From NCBI GenBank assembly GCA_963726335.1, contig CAVSCD010000011.1, positions 620,001-684,000 of the forward strand: DNA of 64,000 nt, read 5' to 3'. The notes beneath the pieces are model-generated. The model saw only the letters and a list, made by a program, of their open reading frames with translations. It was not told where the DNA came from and ran no database searches. A program made the translations under genes and the position numbers. Within the stretch, counting starts at the first letter, position 1, and each line of letters opens with the position of its first letter. Shown piece by piece: positions 17,319-25,497 of the stretch. The stretch is from CAVSCD01 sp963726335 (GTDB taxonomy: Bacteria; Acidobacteriota; Aminicenantia; Aminicenantales; UBA8522).

Positions 17319-17984
17319 TCAGAGGGTAAAGACGCGGTCCACGGGGGCCGGCTCGAAATCGAACCCGTCGAGCGGACCCGAACAGATCATCCTCAGTTCC
17401 GGGGCGTCATGAACCCGGCACCGGTAATAATCTTCGTGCCCGTCGTATTGGCATAACCCATAGAGCTTGTCCCCGTTGCTCAGCCCGATGTTCAGGGCCT
17501 GGACGCGCCGCGACCGGCGGTTCAGGAGATCGTGGACCTCCGCGAGGCTGTCTTGGCTGCCCGAACCGGCGAGGCGGGCTCGGACGAGCTCCCATATCTT
17601 TTGGGAACCGATCCGCCCCGGCACGGGGAACGGCAGAGAGATGCCTTCCAGGAAACCGTTGAAGACGAAGGCGTAACGGCCGTCGACAAAGGGCTGGTTG
17701 AAAGCCAGGTCGTTCTTGAGCTCGGGGGCCGAAGCGCTCCTGGCGTGGATACAGATGGACCGGCTCCCGGGGAATTCGGCGAAGCGCGCCGTCGATTCCC
17801 AGATGGGCTCCGTGAACTTGCGGGCTTGCCAGCGGCCCGAGGCGTCGGTCCAGGAGATCCCCCAGCCGTCTGCCTGGGGATCGCCGTCGGGCGCCGGGCT
17901 GCGCTCCGCGAGCTCCGCGAACGACTCGAGGAAATCCCGCGGAGAAAGGTCCGTCGCGGACTTGACCATCAGGAAGCGGCACAT
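17319..17984 (-). CDS. Class II glutamine amidotransferase-like protein (YafJ/EgtC type)
   Basis: 221 residues starting MCRFLMVKS. The cysteine that becomes the N-terminal nucleophile after methionine removal is residue 2. DGWGISW, HARSAS (as IHARSASAP) and FVFNGFLEG correspond to the glutaminase Ntn-hydrolase strands. An upstream ATG at 18092 lies inside the preceding gene and lacks these features, so 17984 was chosen. It starts four bases after the lysJ stop, the last gene of the LysW operon. The substrate is unknown. A link with LysW-bound lysine or arginine synthesis is suggested only by position. No LysK-type carboxypeptidase is seen here. Confidence 0.72.
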   Translation of the reverse strand: MCRFLMVKSATDLSPRDFLESFAELAERSPAPDGDPQADGWGISWTDASGRWQARKFTEPIWESTARFAEFPGSRSICIHARSASAPELKNDLAFNQPFVDGRYAFVFNGFLEGISLPFPVPGRIGSQKIWELVRARLAGSGSQDSLAEVHDLLNRRSRRVQALNIGLSNGDKLYGLCQYDGHEDYYRCRVHDAPELRMICSGPLDGFDFEPAPVDRVFTL

Positions 17985-17988
17985 GGGC

Positions 17989-19167
17989 TCATGTCCCTTC
18001 TTTCGCCAAGGCCGCGAGCACGGTCCCGAGGGCGGCGACGACGGCATCGGCATGCTCTTTTTCGAAGATGTAGGCCGGCAGGAACCGGACAACGCTCTCG
18101 CCGGCGGGGATGGCCAGGACCCTCTCTCGCTGGAGTCCCTTGAGGATATCGTCCCGGTTCCCCTCGACCTCGACGCCGATCATCAGTCCCTCGCCTCGCG
18201 CCTCCTTGATGAGAGGGGATGACAGGCGGCGGAGCTCCGCAAGAAAATACGCTCCCATCGCGGCGACGTGTTCAAGGAGCCCGTCATCCAGGAGCCGGAG
18301 GGTTGCCCTGATCCCGGCGCAGGCCAGCGGGTTTCCCCCGAAAGTCGAGGTGTGGGCCCCCCGCGGGATCTTCCCGGCGACCGCCTCCGAAACGAGCGCG
18401 GCGCCGACCGGGATTCCCCCCGCCAGCCCTTTGCCCAGGGTGACGATATCGTAGCCCAGTCCCTCGGCCTGCGACCGGAGGAACCTGCCGGTCCTGCCGG
18501 TCCCCGTCTGGACCTCGTCGAGGATGAGGAGCGCTCCGGCTTCCCGGCAGAGGTTTGCCGTCTCCCGGAGGAAGCCCGCCGGCGGGACGCGGATGCCGCT
18601 TTCGCCTTGGATCGGCTCGACGATGAGGGCGGCGGCCTCTCCGGCCAGCGCTGTCCGGAGAGCGTCAAGGTCGCCGTACCGGACGAACCGGAAATCCCAG
18701 ATGAGCGGTTCGAACGGCTTCCTGTATTTTTCCCCGTCCGTCGCCGAGAGGGCGCCCAGCGTTTTCCCGTGGTAACTCCCGCGGCAGGCGATGAACGTCT
18801 TCCTGCCGGTGGCCAGCGCCGCGAACTTGAGCGCCGCCTCGTTCGCTTCGGCCCCCGAGTTGGCGAAGTAGACCTGGGCCAACTCGCCCCCGCATCGCTC
18901 GATGAGGGCCTGGGCGGCCTCGGCCCGCTCGTCGTTGGCGAAGCTCCCGTGGAGCGTCGTCAGGCGGCCGATCTGCCGCGCGAGGGCGGCGGTGATCTCG
19001 GGATGCCCGTATCCGAAGACGTTGACGCCGTAGTTGGTCATGGCGTCGAGGTATCGCGCACCGTGGATATCATTCAGGTAGACGCCGTCGCCCTCGGCAA
19101 AGACGAGGCCCCTGTTGGGATAGGTCTGGACGAGATATCTTTTCTGGAGAAGTCCGAATTCTTTCAT
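17989..19167 (-). CDS. lysJ: LysW-gamma-L-lysine/acetylornithine-type aminotransferase
   Basis: 392 residues, class III PLP aminotransferase. FANSGAEANEAALKFA is near 101-116, SYHGKTLGAL near 131, and ILDEVQTGTGRTG near 215 holds the PLP-pyridine Asp. The Schiff-base lysine is K246 in VTLGKGLAGG. HTSTFGGNPLACA is also present. Within the LysW pathway it would aminate LysW-aminoadipate semialdehyde; sequence alone cannot separate LysJ from ArgD. It starts 13 bases after lysZ. Confidence 0.88.
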   Translation of the reverse strand: MKEFGLLQKRYLVQTYPNRGLVFAEGDGVYLNDIHGARYLDAMTNYGVNVFGYGHPEITAALARQIGRLTTLHGSFANDERAEAAQALIERCGGELAQVYFANSGAEANEAALKFAALATGRKTFIACRGSYHGKTLGALSATDGEKYRKPFEPLIWDFRFVRYGDLDALRTALAGEAAALIVEPIQGESGIRVPPAGFLRETANLCREAGALLILDEVQTGTGRTGRFLRSQAEGLGYDIVTLGKGLAGGIPVGAALVSEAVAGKIPRGAHTSTFGGNPLACAGIRATLRLLDDGLLEHVAAMGAYFLAELRRLSSPLIKEARGEGLMIGVEVEGNRDDILKGLQRERVLAIPAGESVVRFLPAYIFEKEHADAVVAALGTVLAALAKEGT

Positions 19168-19180
19168 CGCCGGGCCTTTC

Positions 19181-19981
19181 TCAGCTGATGACCGTTCCCA
19201 GGCCGGCGAGGGCGTCCTTGAGGGGCCGCTCGCCGCGGCCGTCGCCGAAGAAGACCTCCTTGGCGCCGCCCTCGAAGGCCCGCTTCACGCCCAGGAGCTT
19301 CTTTTTCATCCGGTCTTCGGCGAACCCCATGAACTCGTCGAGCGAGCCCCGGGGTATGCGATGGATGAGCGTCTCCGGCCGGCCGGGGTCCTTCAGCAAC
19401 CCCGGCGCTTCGAACAGGAAGACCAGCCGTTCGATCCCCATTTGTTCGGCCAGGACCGCCGCCGCCGTGTCGTTATCGGTGTTGACGATCTCCCCCTCTT
19501 CGCTGATCGCGGGCGCCGAGATGACCGGAACGTACCCGTTGTCGATGAGGAGACGGAGGAGCCCGACATTCACCGTGTCGACCCTTCCGGTCAGGTTGTT
19601 GCGAAGCAACTTGGTCTTGCCGTTCTCCCGCACCAGGAGGTCTTTCTTGGCCGTGGCCTGCCAGAGGCGTCCGTCCACTCCGGACAGGCCGACGGCGTTG
19701 ACCCCGCCGCGGACCAACTGGGCGACGACGCGCTTGTTCGCGACCCCGGGGTAAGCCATCAGGAAGATCTCCAAGGCTTCCTCGTCGGTGTAGACGCTCG
19801 TCACTCCCGAAGGGGAGACGACCTTCCGGACCGGGACGCCGAGCCTGGCGGCGATCGCGTCCCGCAGGGCATGCGCGCCGTGGACGACGATGACGGGCTC
19901 GGCCTGCCGGACCTCGGCGATGTCCGCGGCCAGGCCGGCCCAGTTGACGGCCTCGCCGCCGCCGGCCTTGACCAGGATCAT
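19181..19981 (-). CDS. lysZ: LysW-aminoadipate/acetylglutamate-type kinase
   Basis: 266 residues of the amino-acid kinase fold. ILVKAGGG at the N-terminus (ATP site), VIVVHGAHA, TSVYTDEEALEIFLMAYPG, VGLSGVDG, NNLTGRVDTVN and IVNTDNDTAAAVLAEQM are those of the LysZ/ArgB group. It phosphorylates the side-chain carboxylate of the LysW-linked substrate. The ATG overlaps the stop of the homocitrate synthase-like gene by four bases. Confidence 0.9.
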   Translation of the reverse strand: MILVKAGGGEAVNWAGLAADIAEVRQAEPVIVVHGAHALRDAIAARLGVPVRKVVSPSGVTSVYTDEEALEIFLMAYPGVANKRVVAQLVRGGVNAVGLSGVDGRLWQATAKKDLLVRENGKTKLLRNNLTGRVDTVNVGLLRLLIDNGYVPVISAPAISEEGEIVNTDNDTAAAVLAEQMGIERLVFLFEAPGLLKDPGRPETLIHRIPRGSLDEFMGFAEDRMKKKLLGVKRAFEGGAKEVFFGDGRGERPLKDALAGLGTVIS

Positions 19982-21030
19982 CTCTCCTCCCAGGCCAAGC
20001 GCTGCTCCAGCCTCCGCACGTCGCTTTCGTCGGTCTTCCCCGACAGGATTGTCCCGATGATCATATTGCGCTTGTTCCCGACGACGGCGGGGGAGAGGAG
20101 CTCGTATTTCTGCGGGCCGAACCGGATGATGGCGTCAAGATGGATGCCCGCCTTGTGGGCGAAGCCGTTGGTCGGGTTGGTGATCAGGTGCGGCGGCATC
20201 TCCATCCCGCAGATCTTGGAAATGTATCTTTCGGCGGGAGTCAGCCACTTGAGGTTGTAACGCGCGCCCACCCGATCGTCAATGACGTACAGGTTGGCCA
20301 GGAGGCTGCTCAGGGCCGTGATCCCGGTGCGCTCGCCGATGCCCAGCAGCGACGCGCTCACGTAGTTGGCCCCGGCCCGGACGGCCGCCAGCGCGTTGCT
20401 CACGGCGTGGCCGAGGTCGTTATGGAAATGGACCTCGATGTCGACCGTCAGCCGGCGGCGGAGCTCCTGGACTTCGGCGGCAGCTTCCCACGGCATGGTT
20501 TTGCCCAGCGTGTCGGCGGCGGCCACGCGGTCGACGCCGCAGGCCTCCGCCAGGCTGTAGATGGCGTGGATCCTGTCTCTGTCCTGGCCGAAGAAATCCT
20601 CGACTCCCACCCGGACCTCGGCCTGCCGTTCCTTGGCCAGCCTGATGCTGCGCCCGAGCCGCTCGAGATAGGTCTCGAAGCTGAGCCCCATGCCGGCCAG
20701 CCTTTCGAGATCGGCGGTGCACAGGATATTGACGCCGTCGGCCCCGCAGTCGAGGGCCCGGCCGATGTCGCCGTCGTGGTTCCGGACGTGCGAGAGGATC
20801 TTTGGGCCCCCGGGACGTTTCCTCCGGACCAGGGCTTCGACCATCTCCCGGACCTCGGCCCGGGCGGGGTTCCCGACCTCGACATAGTCCACGCCGATCC
20901 TGTCGAGGTAGCCCAGGATCTTCACCTGCTGCCCGGGCGTGAAGTTGGCTCTTGAGAACTGGAACCCTTCGCGGAGGGTCGAGTCGATGACTCCCTTGAA
21001 GGAGCTCAGCATTCGGGTTGGGTCTTTCAT
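19978..21030 (-). CDS. Homocitrate synthase-like acyltransferase (LysS/LeuA family)
   Basis: 350 residues from ATG 21030 (MKDPTRML); a longer frame to 21102 would run through the end of lysY. The DRE-TIM barrel has IDSTLREGFQFSRANFT at the N-terminus, VRNHDGD, EVHFHNDLGHAVSNALAAV (metal histidines HFHND), LGIGERTGITALSS and FAHKAGIHLDAI, closest to LysW-type homocitrate synthases. The usual TLREGE reads TLREGF here. The enzyme would join acetyl-CoA to 2-oxoglutarate, favouring the alpha-aminoadipate lysine route over arginine for this operon. Homoaconitase and homoisocitrate dehydrogenase genes are not in the window. It starts two bases after the lysY stop. Confidence 0.84.
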   Translation of the reverse strand: MKDPTRMLSSFKGVIDSTLREGFQFSRANFTPGQQVKILGYLDRIGVDYVEVGNPARAEVREMVEALVRRKRPGGPKILSHVRNHDGDIGRALDCGADGVNILCTADLERLAGMGLSFETYLERLGRSIRLAKERQAEVRVGVEDFFGQDRDRIHAIYSLAEACGVDRVAAADTLGKTMPWEAAAEVQELRRRLTVDIEVHFHNDLGHAVSNALAAVRAGANYVSASLLGIGERTGITALSSLLANLYVIDDRVGARYNLKWLTPAERYISKICGMEMPPHLITNPTNGFAHKAGIHLDAIIRFGPQKYELLSPAVVGNKRNMIIGTILSGKTDESDVRRLEQRLAWEER

Positions 21031-21032
21031 GG

Positions 21033-22092
21033 TCACACCGGGTGGAGGCCCGGGAACTCGAGCCCCGCGGTTTCGGGGAAACCGCACATCAGGTTGAGGC
21101 ACTGGACGGCGTTCCCGGACGTGCCCTTGACGAGATTATCGATGGCGCCCAGCATGACCAGGCGCGAGGAATCACGCTCTTTTTCGAACCCGATCTCGCA
21201 GAAGTTCGTCCCCTGGAGGATCTTGGGCTCGGGATAGCGGTAGAGGCCCTGGGCCTGCTTGACGATCCGGATAAACGGCCGGCCGGCGTACTCGGCCCGG
21301 AGCGCCGCCCAGACATCCTTTTCCTGGAGGCCGTCGTTCCGGCTGTGAGGTGTGGATGGTCACCAGGATCCCCCGGACGATGTCGATGGCCGTGGCCGAG
21401 ATCTCGAGCCGGACGGGGCCGCCGAAACCCTCGAGCGCCCGCCCGATCTCCGCGGCGTGGCGATGGCCGGTGGGCTTGTAGGAGCGGACGACGCCCGCCC
21501 GCTCCGGATGATGGGAGGAGTCGGACGGGGTGTGGCCGGCCTGGGAGCTTCCCATCTTGGCGTCGATGATGATCGGGCCGCTCTCGATGAGTCCGTGCTT
21601 CACCAGGGGATAGAGGCAGAGTAGCGAAACGATCGCCTCGCAGCCCGGGCCGGCGACGAGCTTCGCCTTGCGGATCTCATCGGGGTAGATCTCGGGCACG
21701 CCATAGACGAATTCGGACAGAAGGTGCGGGGCCGTATGGTCTGTCCCGTACCACTTTTTCCAGGCGTCGGCGCTCCCCAGCCGGAAGTCGGCGCCCAGGT
21801 CGATGATCCGCTCCGCTTTCTTCAGCCAGCCGTCCATGCTGTGCATGGATTCGCCGTTCGGCAGGCCGAGGAAGAGGACGTCGCAGGGCTCCACTTCCTC
21901 GGGCCGGCAGAACGCGAGCGAGGTCAGACCCCTGAGGTTGGGGTGGAGGAGCGACACGGGCTGGCCGGCATGGCGCTGGCTTGTGACTTGCCGCACCCGG
22001 ACGCCCGGGTGGAGGAGCAGGATGCGGAGCAGCTCTCCGCCGGCGTAGCCCGAGCCCCCGACGATCGTCACGTCCAGCGGCCGCGCGCTCAC
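21033..22092 (-). pseudogene. lysY: LysW-aminoadipyl phosphate/acetylglutamyl phosphate reductase with frameshift
   Basis: The first ~249 residues match the LysY/ArgC reductase: VTIVGGSGYAGGELLRILLLHP (NAD(P) fold), DLGADFRL, FVYGVPE, and catalytic C151 in VAGPGCEAI. After GILVTIHTS, near base 21341-21346, the frame shifts by one. The other frame then reads the expected C-terminus: DGLQEKDVWAALRAEYAGRP, YRYPEPKILQGTNFCEIGF, IDNLVKGTSGNAVQ and GLEFPGLHPV, ending at the TGA at 21033-21035. One extra base explains it. All other residues look functional. The gene overlaps lysX by four bases and ends two bases before the synthase gene. Confidence 0.85.
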
Positions 22093-22973
22093 GAGGCGCC
22101 TCCTTCGAGCCGGCTCAGGCAGTAGTCGATGACCGCGCCGGCGATGCTCACGCCCGTGGGGGCTTCGGAGTTCTTGAACTCCATGGTGTGATTGACCTCG
22201 TTCACCGTGAGGCCGGCGTCGGTCTCGAACACGTCGACCGCCAGCAACCCGCCGCCGACCGCCTCGGAGACGCGGGCGCAGAGCGTCCGCAGGCCGTCAT
22301 CGACCGGGCAGTTCTTGGCCACGGCGCCGCGGGCGGTGTTGGTGATCCAGTGCCCGGACTCGCGGTAGATGGCGCAGATCGTCCGGCCGCCGGCGACGAA
22401 GGCCCGGATGTCCCGGCCCGGCTTCCGCACGAATTCCTGAAGGTAGTAGGCCTTCTGCGGCGGCGTGCCCAGGACCTCCTTGTGCTCGATGACGGCCTCG
22501 AGGGCATCCTGGTCGTTGACCTTGGCCAGCAGCCGCCCCCAGGAGCCGAGCGGAGGCTTGAGGACGACCGGAAAGCCCCCCAGCGCTTCGACAGCCTGGA
22601 TCGCCTGCTCGGGTTCGAAGACCAGGGCGAACCGGGGCGTCGGGATCCCCGCGCCATGGAGGAGGAGCGAGGTCTGGAACTTGTCCTGGCAGTTCCGGGC
22701 GACGGCGAGCGAGTTGACCACGGGGAGCCCGCAGGCTTCGATGAAGGCCACTGCGTACGTCCCTTTGACCGTCGACACCGACCGCTCCAGGGCGATATCG
22801 AAATCGAGCGGGAAGTGTCCCGGCCCGAAGACGGCGGTCCGGATGTCGACGGGCTTCAGGACGGCCTGCCTCGACCGGGCGGCCTCGAGGAGGAGCTTCT
22901 CCTCGGCGCGGATGGTCGAGTGCAGGAGGGCGATCGTAGCCATGGCGGCGGGTCCCGGGACCGGTCCGGTCAT
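22089..22973 (-). CDS. lysX: LysW-alpha-aminoadipate ligase (ATP-grasp)
   Basis: 294 residues from ATG 22973, which overlaps the lysW stop (ATGA) and has AGGA nine bases upstream; an ATG at 22943 is the alternative. RimK-type ATP-grasp features: KFQTSLLLHGAGIPTPRFALVF, VVLKPPLGSWGRLLAKV, YYLQEFV, GRDIRAFV, and NEVNHTMEFKNSE with metal-binding residues. The block HWITNTARGAVAKNCPV strongly resembles LysX proteins. It ligates the substrate amino group to the C-terminal glutamate of LysW. Confidence 0.93.
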   Translation of the reverse strand: MTGPVPGPAAMATIALLHSTIRAEEKLLLEAARSRQAVLKPVDIRTAVFGPGHFPLDFDIALERSVSTVKGTYAVAFIEACGLPVVNSLAVARNCQDKFQTSLLLHGAGIPTPRFALVFEPEQAIQAVEALGGFPVVLKPPLGSWGRLLAKVNDQDALEAVIEHKEVLGTPPQKAYYLQEFVRKPGRDIRAFVAGGRTICAIYRESGHWITNTARGAVAKNCPVDDGLRTLCARVSEAVGGGLLAVDVFETDAGLTVNEVNHTMEFKNSEAPTGVSIAGAVIDYCLSRLEGGAS

Positions 22974-23170
22974 TCTCCCCAGTCCTCTTCGATGAGGGGC
23001 GCTTCGCTCAGCCGGAGCCGCATCCCCTCGAAGCCGTCGACGACGAGCGGCGACTGGCAGTCGGGGCAGGTCAGGATCTCCGTCTCCTCGACGCCGCCGG
23101 GCGGCGTGATGCCCGCGGCGCAGACGGGGCATTCGCCGCGGAGGGAAAGGACGAGTTGTTCGTTTGACAT
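22970..23170 (-). CDS. lysW: Amino-group carrier protein LysW
   Basis: 66 residues. A zinc ribbon is formed by CPVC (residues 14-17) and CPDC (35-38). The C-terminus is EEDWGE, the diagnostic EDWGE tail whose terminal glutamate side chain carries the substrate through the pathway. GGAGG lies ten bases before the ATG. It is the first gene of a seven-gene operon whose members mostly overlap, matching a carrier needed by all later enzymes. Confidence 0.96.
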   Translation of the reverse strand: MSNEQLVLSLRGECPVCAAGITPPGGVEETEILTCPDCQSPLVVDGFEGMRLRLSEAPLIEEDWGE

Positions 23171-23211
23171 GTCTAATAAACCTCCGTATCTCGAGTCTCG
23201 GTCATGGTGTC

Positions 23212-23252
23212 ATGTCCGCGGCTCATTATAGGGGGATGTCCGCGGTGGTCAA
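23212..23252 (-). promoter_or_regulatory. LysW-operon promoter with paired direct-repeat operator
   Basis: On the minus strand, TTGACC (23252-23247), a 16-bp spacer and a perfect TATAAT (23230-23225) lie about 55 bases before lysW. The 10-mer ATGTCCGCGG occurs twice on the plus strand, at 23212-23221 and 23236-23245. One copy fills the spacer and the other covers the expected transcription start, 24 bp apart. That is the geometry of a repressor site. Confidence 0.65.
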
Positions 23253-23301
23253 TTTTATGATAATTATTTACAAATTAAATGTTTCGTGTTAATTTTTTAA
23301 C

Positions 23302-23952
23302 ATGCGGACCATCGCCGAGGCTCTGTCCGACATCATCCGCCGGTCGCCTTACCTCGAGGAGGCCATGGGCTTGGGGCTGCTGAACCATTCCGCGCTGGCC
23401 CGCCACCTCAAGCCGGACGTCGAGCGCGAGGTCATGAAGACGGTCCAGGACGGGGCGCTGATCGTCGCCCTGAACCGGCTGGCGCATACGTTGCGGGCCA
23501 AGGAGGGGCGGCCCAAGGCCCTGTTCCGCAAGGCCCCCGACCTGATCGTCCGGCTCAACCTGTTCGAGGTCAGCTACGCGAACTCGGATTCGCTGGCCCA
23601 GCGGCAAAGGAAGCTCCTCGAGTCGCTCAGCCCGCGGGCGCCTTTCTTCGTGACGTTCACGCGGGGGATCAACGAGACGACGGCGATCGCCAGCCGGGAG
23701 CTCCGGGAGCGGGTCCTGGCCGCCTTCAAGGGCGAGAAGCAGATCTCCCAGATCCCCGGCCTGGCGTCGGTCACGGTGATGCTCCCCAAGGGGACGGCGC
23801 TCATCCCCGGCGTGTACAGCTATATCCTGAAGGCGCTCGCCTGGGAGGGCATCAATGTCGTCGAGGTCGTCTCGACGCTCAACGAGTTCACCATCATCCT
23901 GGAAGATAAAAAGATCGATTCGGCCTTCGCCGTCATCAAGCGGCTGTTCTGA
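23302..23952 (+). CDS. ACT-domain protein, putative amino-acid-sensing regulator
   Basis: 216 residues. The N-terminal part (about 1-85) is helical and resembles a small winged-helix or regulatory module (MRTIAEALSDIIRRSPYLEEAMGLGLLNHSALARHLKPDVE). The C-terminal ~65 residues have the aspartokinase-type ACT pattern: GVYSYILKALAWEGINVVEVVSTLNEFTIILEDKKIDSAFAVIKRLF. No kinase domain is present. It is divergent from the LysW operon, with the direct-repeat promoter between them. A lysine-responsive role is reasonable but inferred. The ATG at 23302 follows an AT-rich leader with no Shine-Dalgarno sequence, so the mRNA may be leaderless or weakly translated. Confidence 0.6.
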   Translation: MRTIAEALSDIIRRSPYLEEAMGLGLLNHSALARHLKPDVEREVMKTVQDGALIVALNRLAHTLRAKEGRPKALFRKAPDLIVRLNLFEVSYANSDSLAQRQRKLLESLSPRAPFFVTFTRGINETTAIASRELRERVLAAFKGEKQISQIPGLASVTVMLPKGTALIPGVYSYILKALAWEGINVVEVVSTLNEFTIILEDKKIDSAFAVIKRLF

Positions 23953-23981
23953 GGCCGGCGTAATCTCCCCGCGATGGGAAC

Positions 23982-24104
23982 GGGTCCTGTCATGGGGCGT
24001 CCCTGTACGTCCTCGCGCCTCACCCGTCAACGACGGTTAGCGCGCTCCAAAAGGAGAGGGGTCCCCGTCGCTCCGGGCGTGCAGGGACTGGCCCCATGCC
24101 ACCC
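23982..24104 (+). repeat. Dispersed intergenic element, copy A (123 bp)
   Basis: It starts GGGTCCTGTC and ends GCCACCC. Left arm CATGGGGC (23991-23998) plus GTCCCTG (23999-24005) pairs with right arm CAGGGAC (24082-24088) plus GCCCCATG (24091-24098). It lies between the convergent ACT gene and pmbA. Related copies are at 34452, 38155 and 52970. Confidence 0.85.
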
Positions 24105-24138
24105 ATCCCCACGCGAGTTGCGGCGCGCCGTCGCCGCG

Positions 24139-25485
24139 TCAGCCCTTCCGGCCGCCCACGGTCATCTCGGCGACGCGGAAAGACGGGCTGTTGAGCCCGC
24201 CGCGCAGGTCGAGGTCGTCGGCCAGGCCGTCGATCCGGCCCAGGATCTCAAGCGTCGTGCCGCCGAGCGTCACCCCGTCGACGGGAAACGTCCGGGCCCC
24301 GCCGCTGATCCAGAAGCCGCTGCAGCCGACCGAGAAGGCGCCGGTGGTGGGGTCGGTCCCGGTCCCCCTCATGCCCGTGACCAGCAGCCCCTCCGTAATG
24401 CCCTTGAGCAAAGCGTCGGTCCCGGTCCGGCCGTTGGCGACGGTGATGCACAGAAAACCCGCCGACGGGCCGGACCGGTATCCCATCCGCCGGGCCGTGG
24501 TCGCCGTCTTGACCCCGGCTTTGCGGGCGGTCTGGGAATCGTAGAAGAACATCCTGAGGCGCCCCCGGTCGATGATCGTGTTCTTCCGCGTGATGCCGCC
24601 CTCGCCGTCGAACGGCGCCGAAGCGATGTAACGCGGGCGGGTGGCGTCGTCTTCCACGGTGATCAGCGGCGAGGCCACGTCCTTGTCGAGCATTTCGGTC
24701 ATGAAGGTCGTCTTCCGGTAGACGGCGTCGCCGCTCAGCGCCGAGAGCACCCCCGACCAGAACGCGGGCGCCGCGTACCTGTCGAATACGACCGGCACTT
24801 TTTGGGTCCCGACGGGCTTGGCGCCCAGCATCTCCACCGCGCGGCGGGCCGCCGTGCCGGCGACTTCCTCGACCGGGGCGAGCTCCCGGAAGAACCGCTT
24901 GCCGCTCGACCAGCCGCCGCCCTGCATGCCCTGGCCCTCGCCGGCGATCACGTAGGCGCCAAAAGAGCAGCTCGTTTCCTTAAAGATATAGGAGAGGCCC
25001 TTGGAGCTGAACAGGCCGGCCTCGCGCTCGGCGTCGAAAAAGGACCCGCCCTCGGTGTTCTTGATGCGTTCGTCCTGGGCGAGCGCGATCCTTTCCACCT
25101 CCCGCGCCAGGGCGATCTTCTTTTCGTCCGGAACCGCGGCGATCTCCGGGTCGAAGAGGTCGAGGTCGGGGACCGGCTGGGGCTCGAAGTCCGGAAGCCC
25201 GTGCCAGGGCTTGCCTTCCGTCATCTTCGCCAGCTCGACCGTTTTTTTCACGGCGTCGTCCAGGGACTCGGGGGAGAGGTCCGAGGTGTAGGAGAAACCG
25301 AGCTGCCTGTCGATGAAGACGCGCAGGCCGAGCCCCCGAGAAACCGACTTCTGGAGGGTCTCGACCCCGCCGCGCCTCACGTTGACGTTGAATTCTCGAA
25401 CGGTCTCGATGAAGGCCTCCGCTTCGTGGGCGCCGTATTGGACCGCTTTACGGATGACATCTTCGCCTGTCTTCTTGAATTCCAC
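24139..25485 (-). CDS. pmbA: TldE/PmbA-type metalloprotease subunit
   Basis: 448 residues from a GTG with GGAGGG upstream. The TldD/PmbA fold is seen in EAFIETVREFNVNVRRGGVETLQKSVSRGLGLRVF at the N-terminus and GEGGITRKNTIIDRGRLRMFFYDSQTA and TTGAFSVGCSGFWI at the C-terminus. It lacks the HExxxH zinc motif, as expected for the non-catalytic partner. TldD/TldE form a heterodimeric protease that degrades small peptides and matures some RiPPs. tldD is directly upstream on the same strand, 12 bases away. Confidence 0.92.
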   Translation of the reverse strand: MEFKKTGEDVIRKAVQYGAHEAEAFIETVREFNVNVRRGGVETLQKSVSRGLGLRVFIDRQLGFSYTSDLSPESLDDAVKKTVELAKMTEGKPWHGLPDFEPQPVPDLDLFDPEIAAVPDEKKIALAREVERIALAQDERIKNTEGGSFFDAEREAGLFSSKGLSYIFKETSCSFGAYVIAGEGQGMQGGGWSSGKRFFRELAPVEEVAGTAARRAVEMLGAKPVGTQKVPVVFDRYAAPAFWSGVLSALSGDAVYRKTTFMTEMLDKDVASPLITVEDDATRPRYIASAPFDGEGGITRKNTIIDRGRLRMFFYDSQTARKAGVKTATTARRMGYRSGPSAGFLCITVANGRTGTDALLKGITEGLLVTGMRGTGTDPTTGAFSVGCSGFWISGGARTFPVDGVTLGGTTLEILGRIDGLADDLDLRGGLNSPSFRVAEMTVGGRKG

Positions 25486-25497
25486 GGGTTCCCTCCA

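Noticed and set aside
23171..23301. Lysine riboswitch before lysW or the ACT gene
   Set aside because: The lysW leader is only about 48 bases, too short for an L-box.
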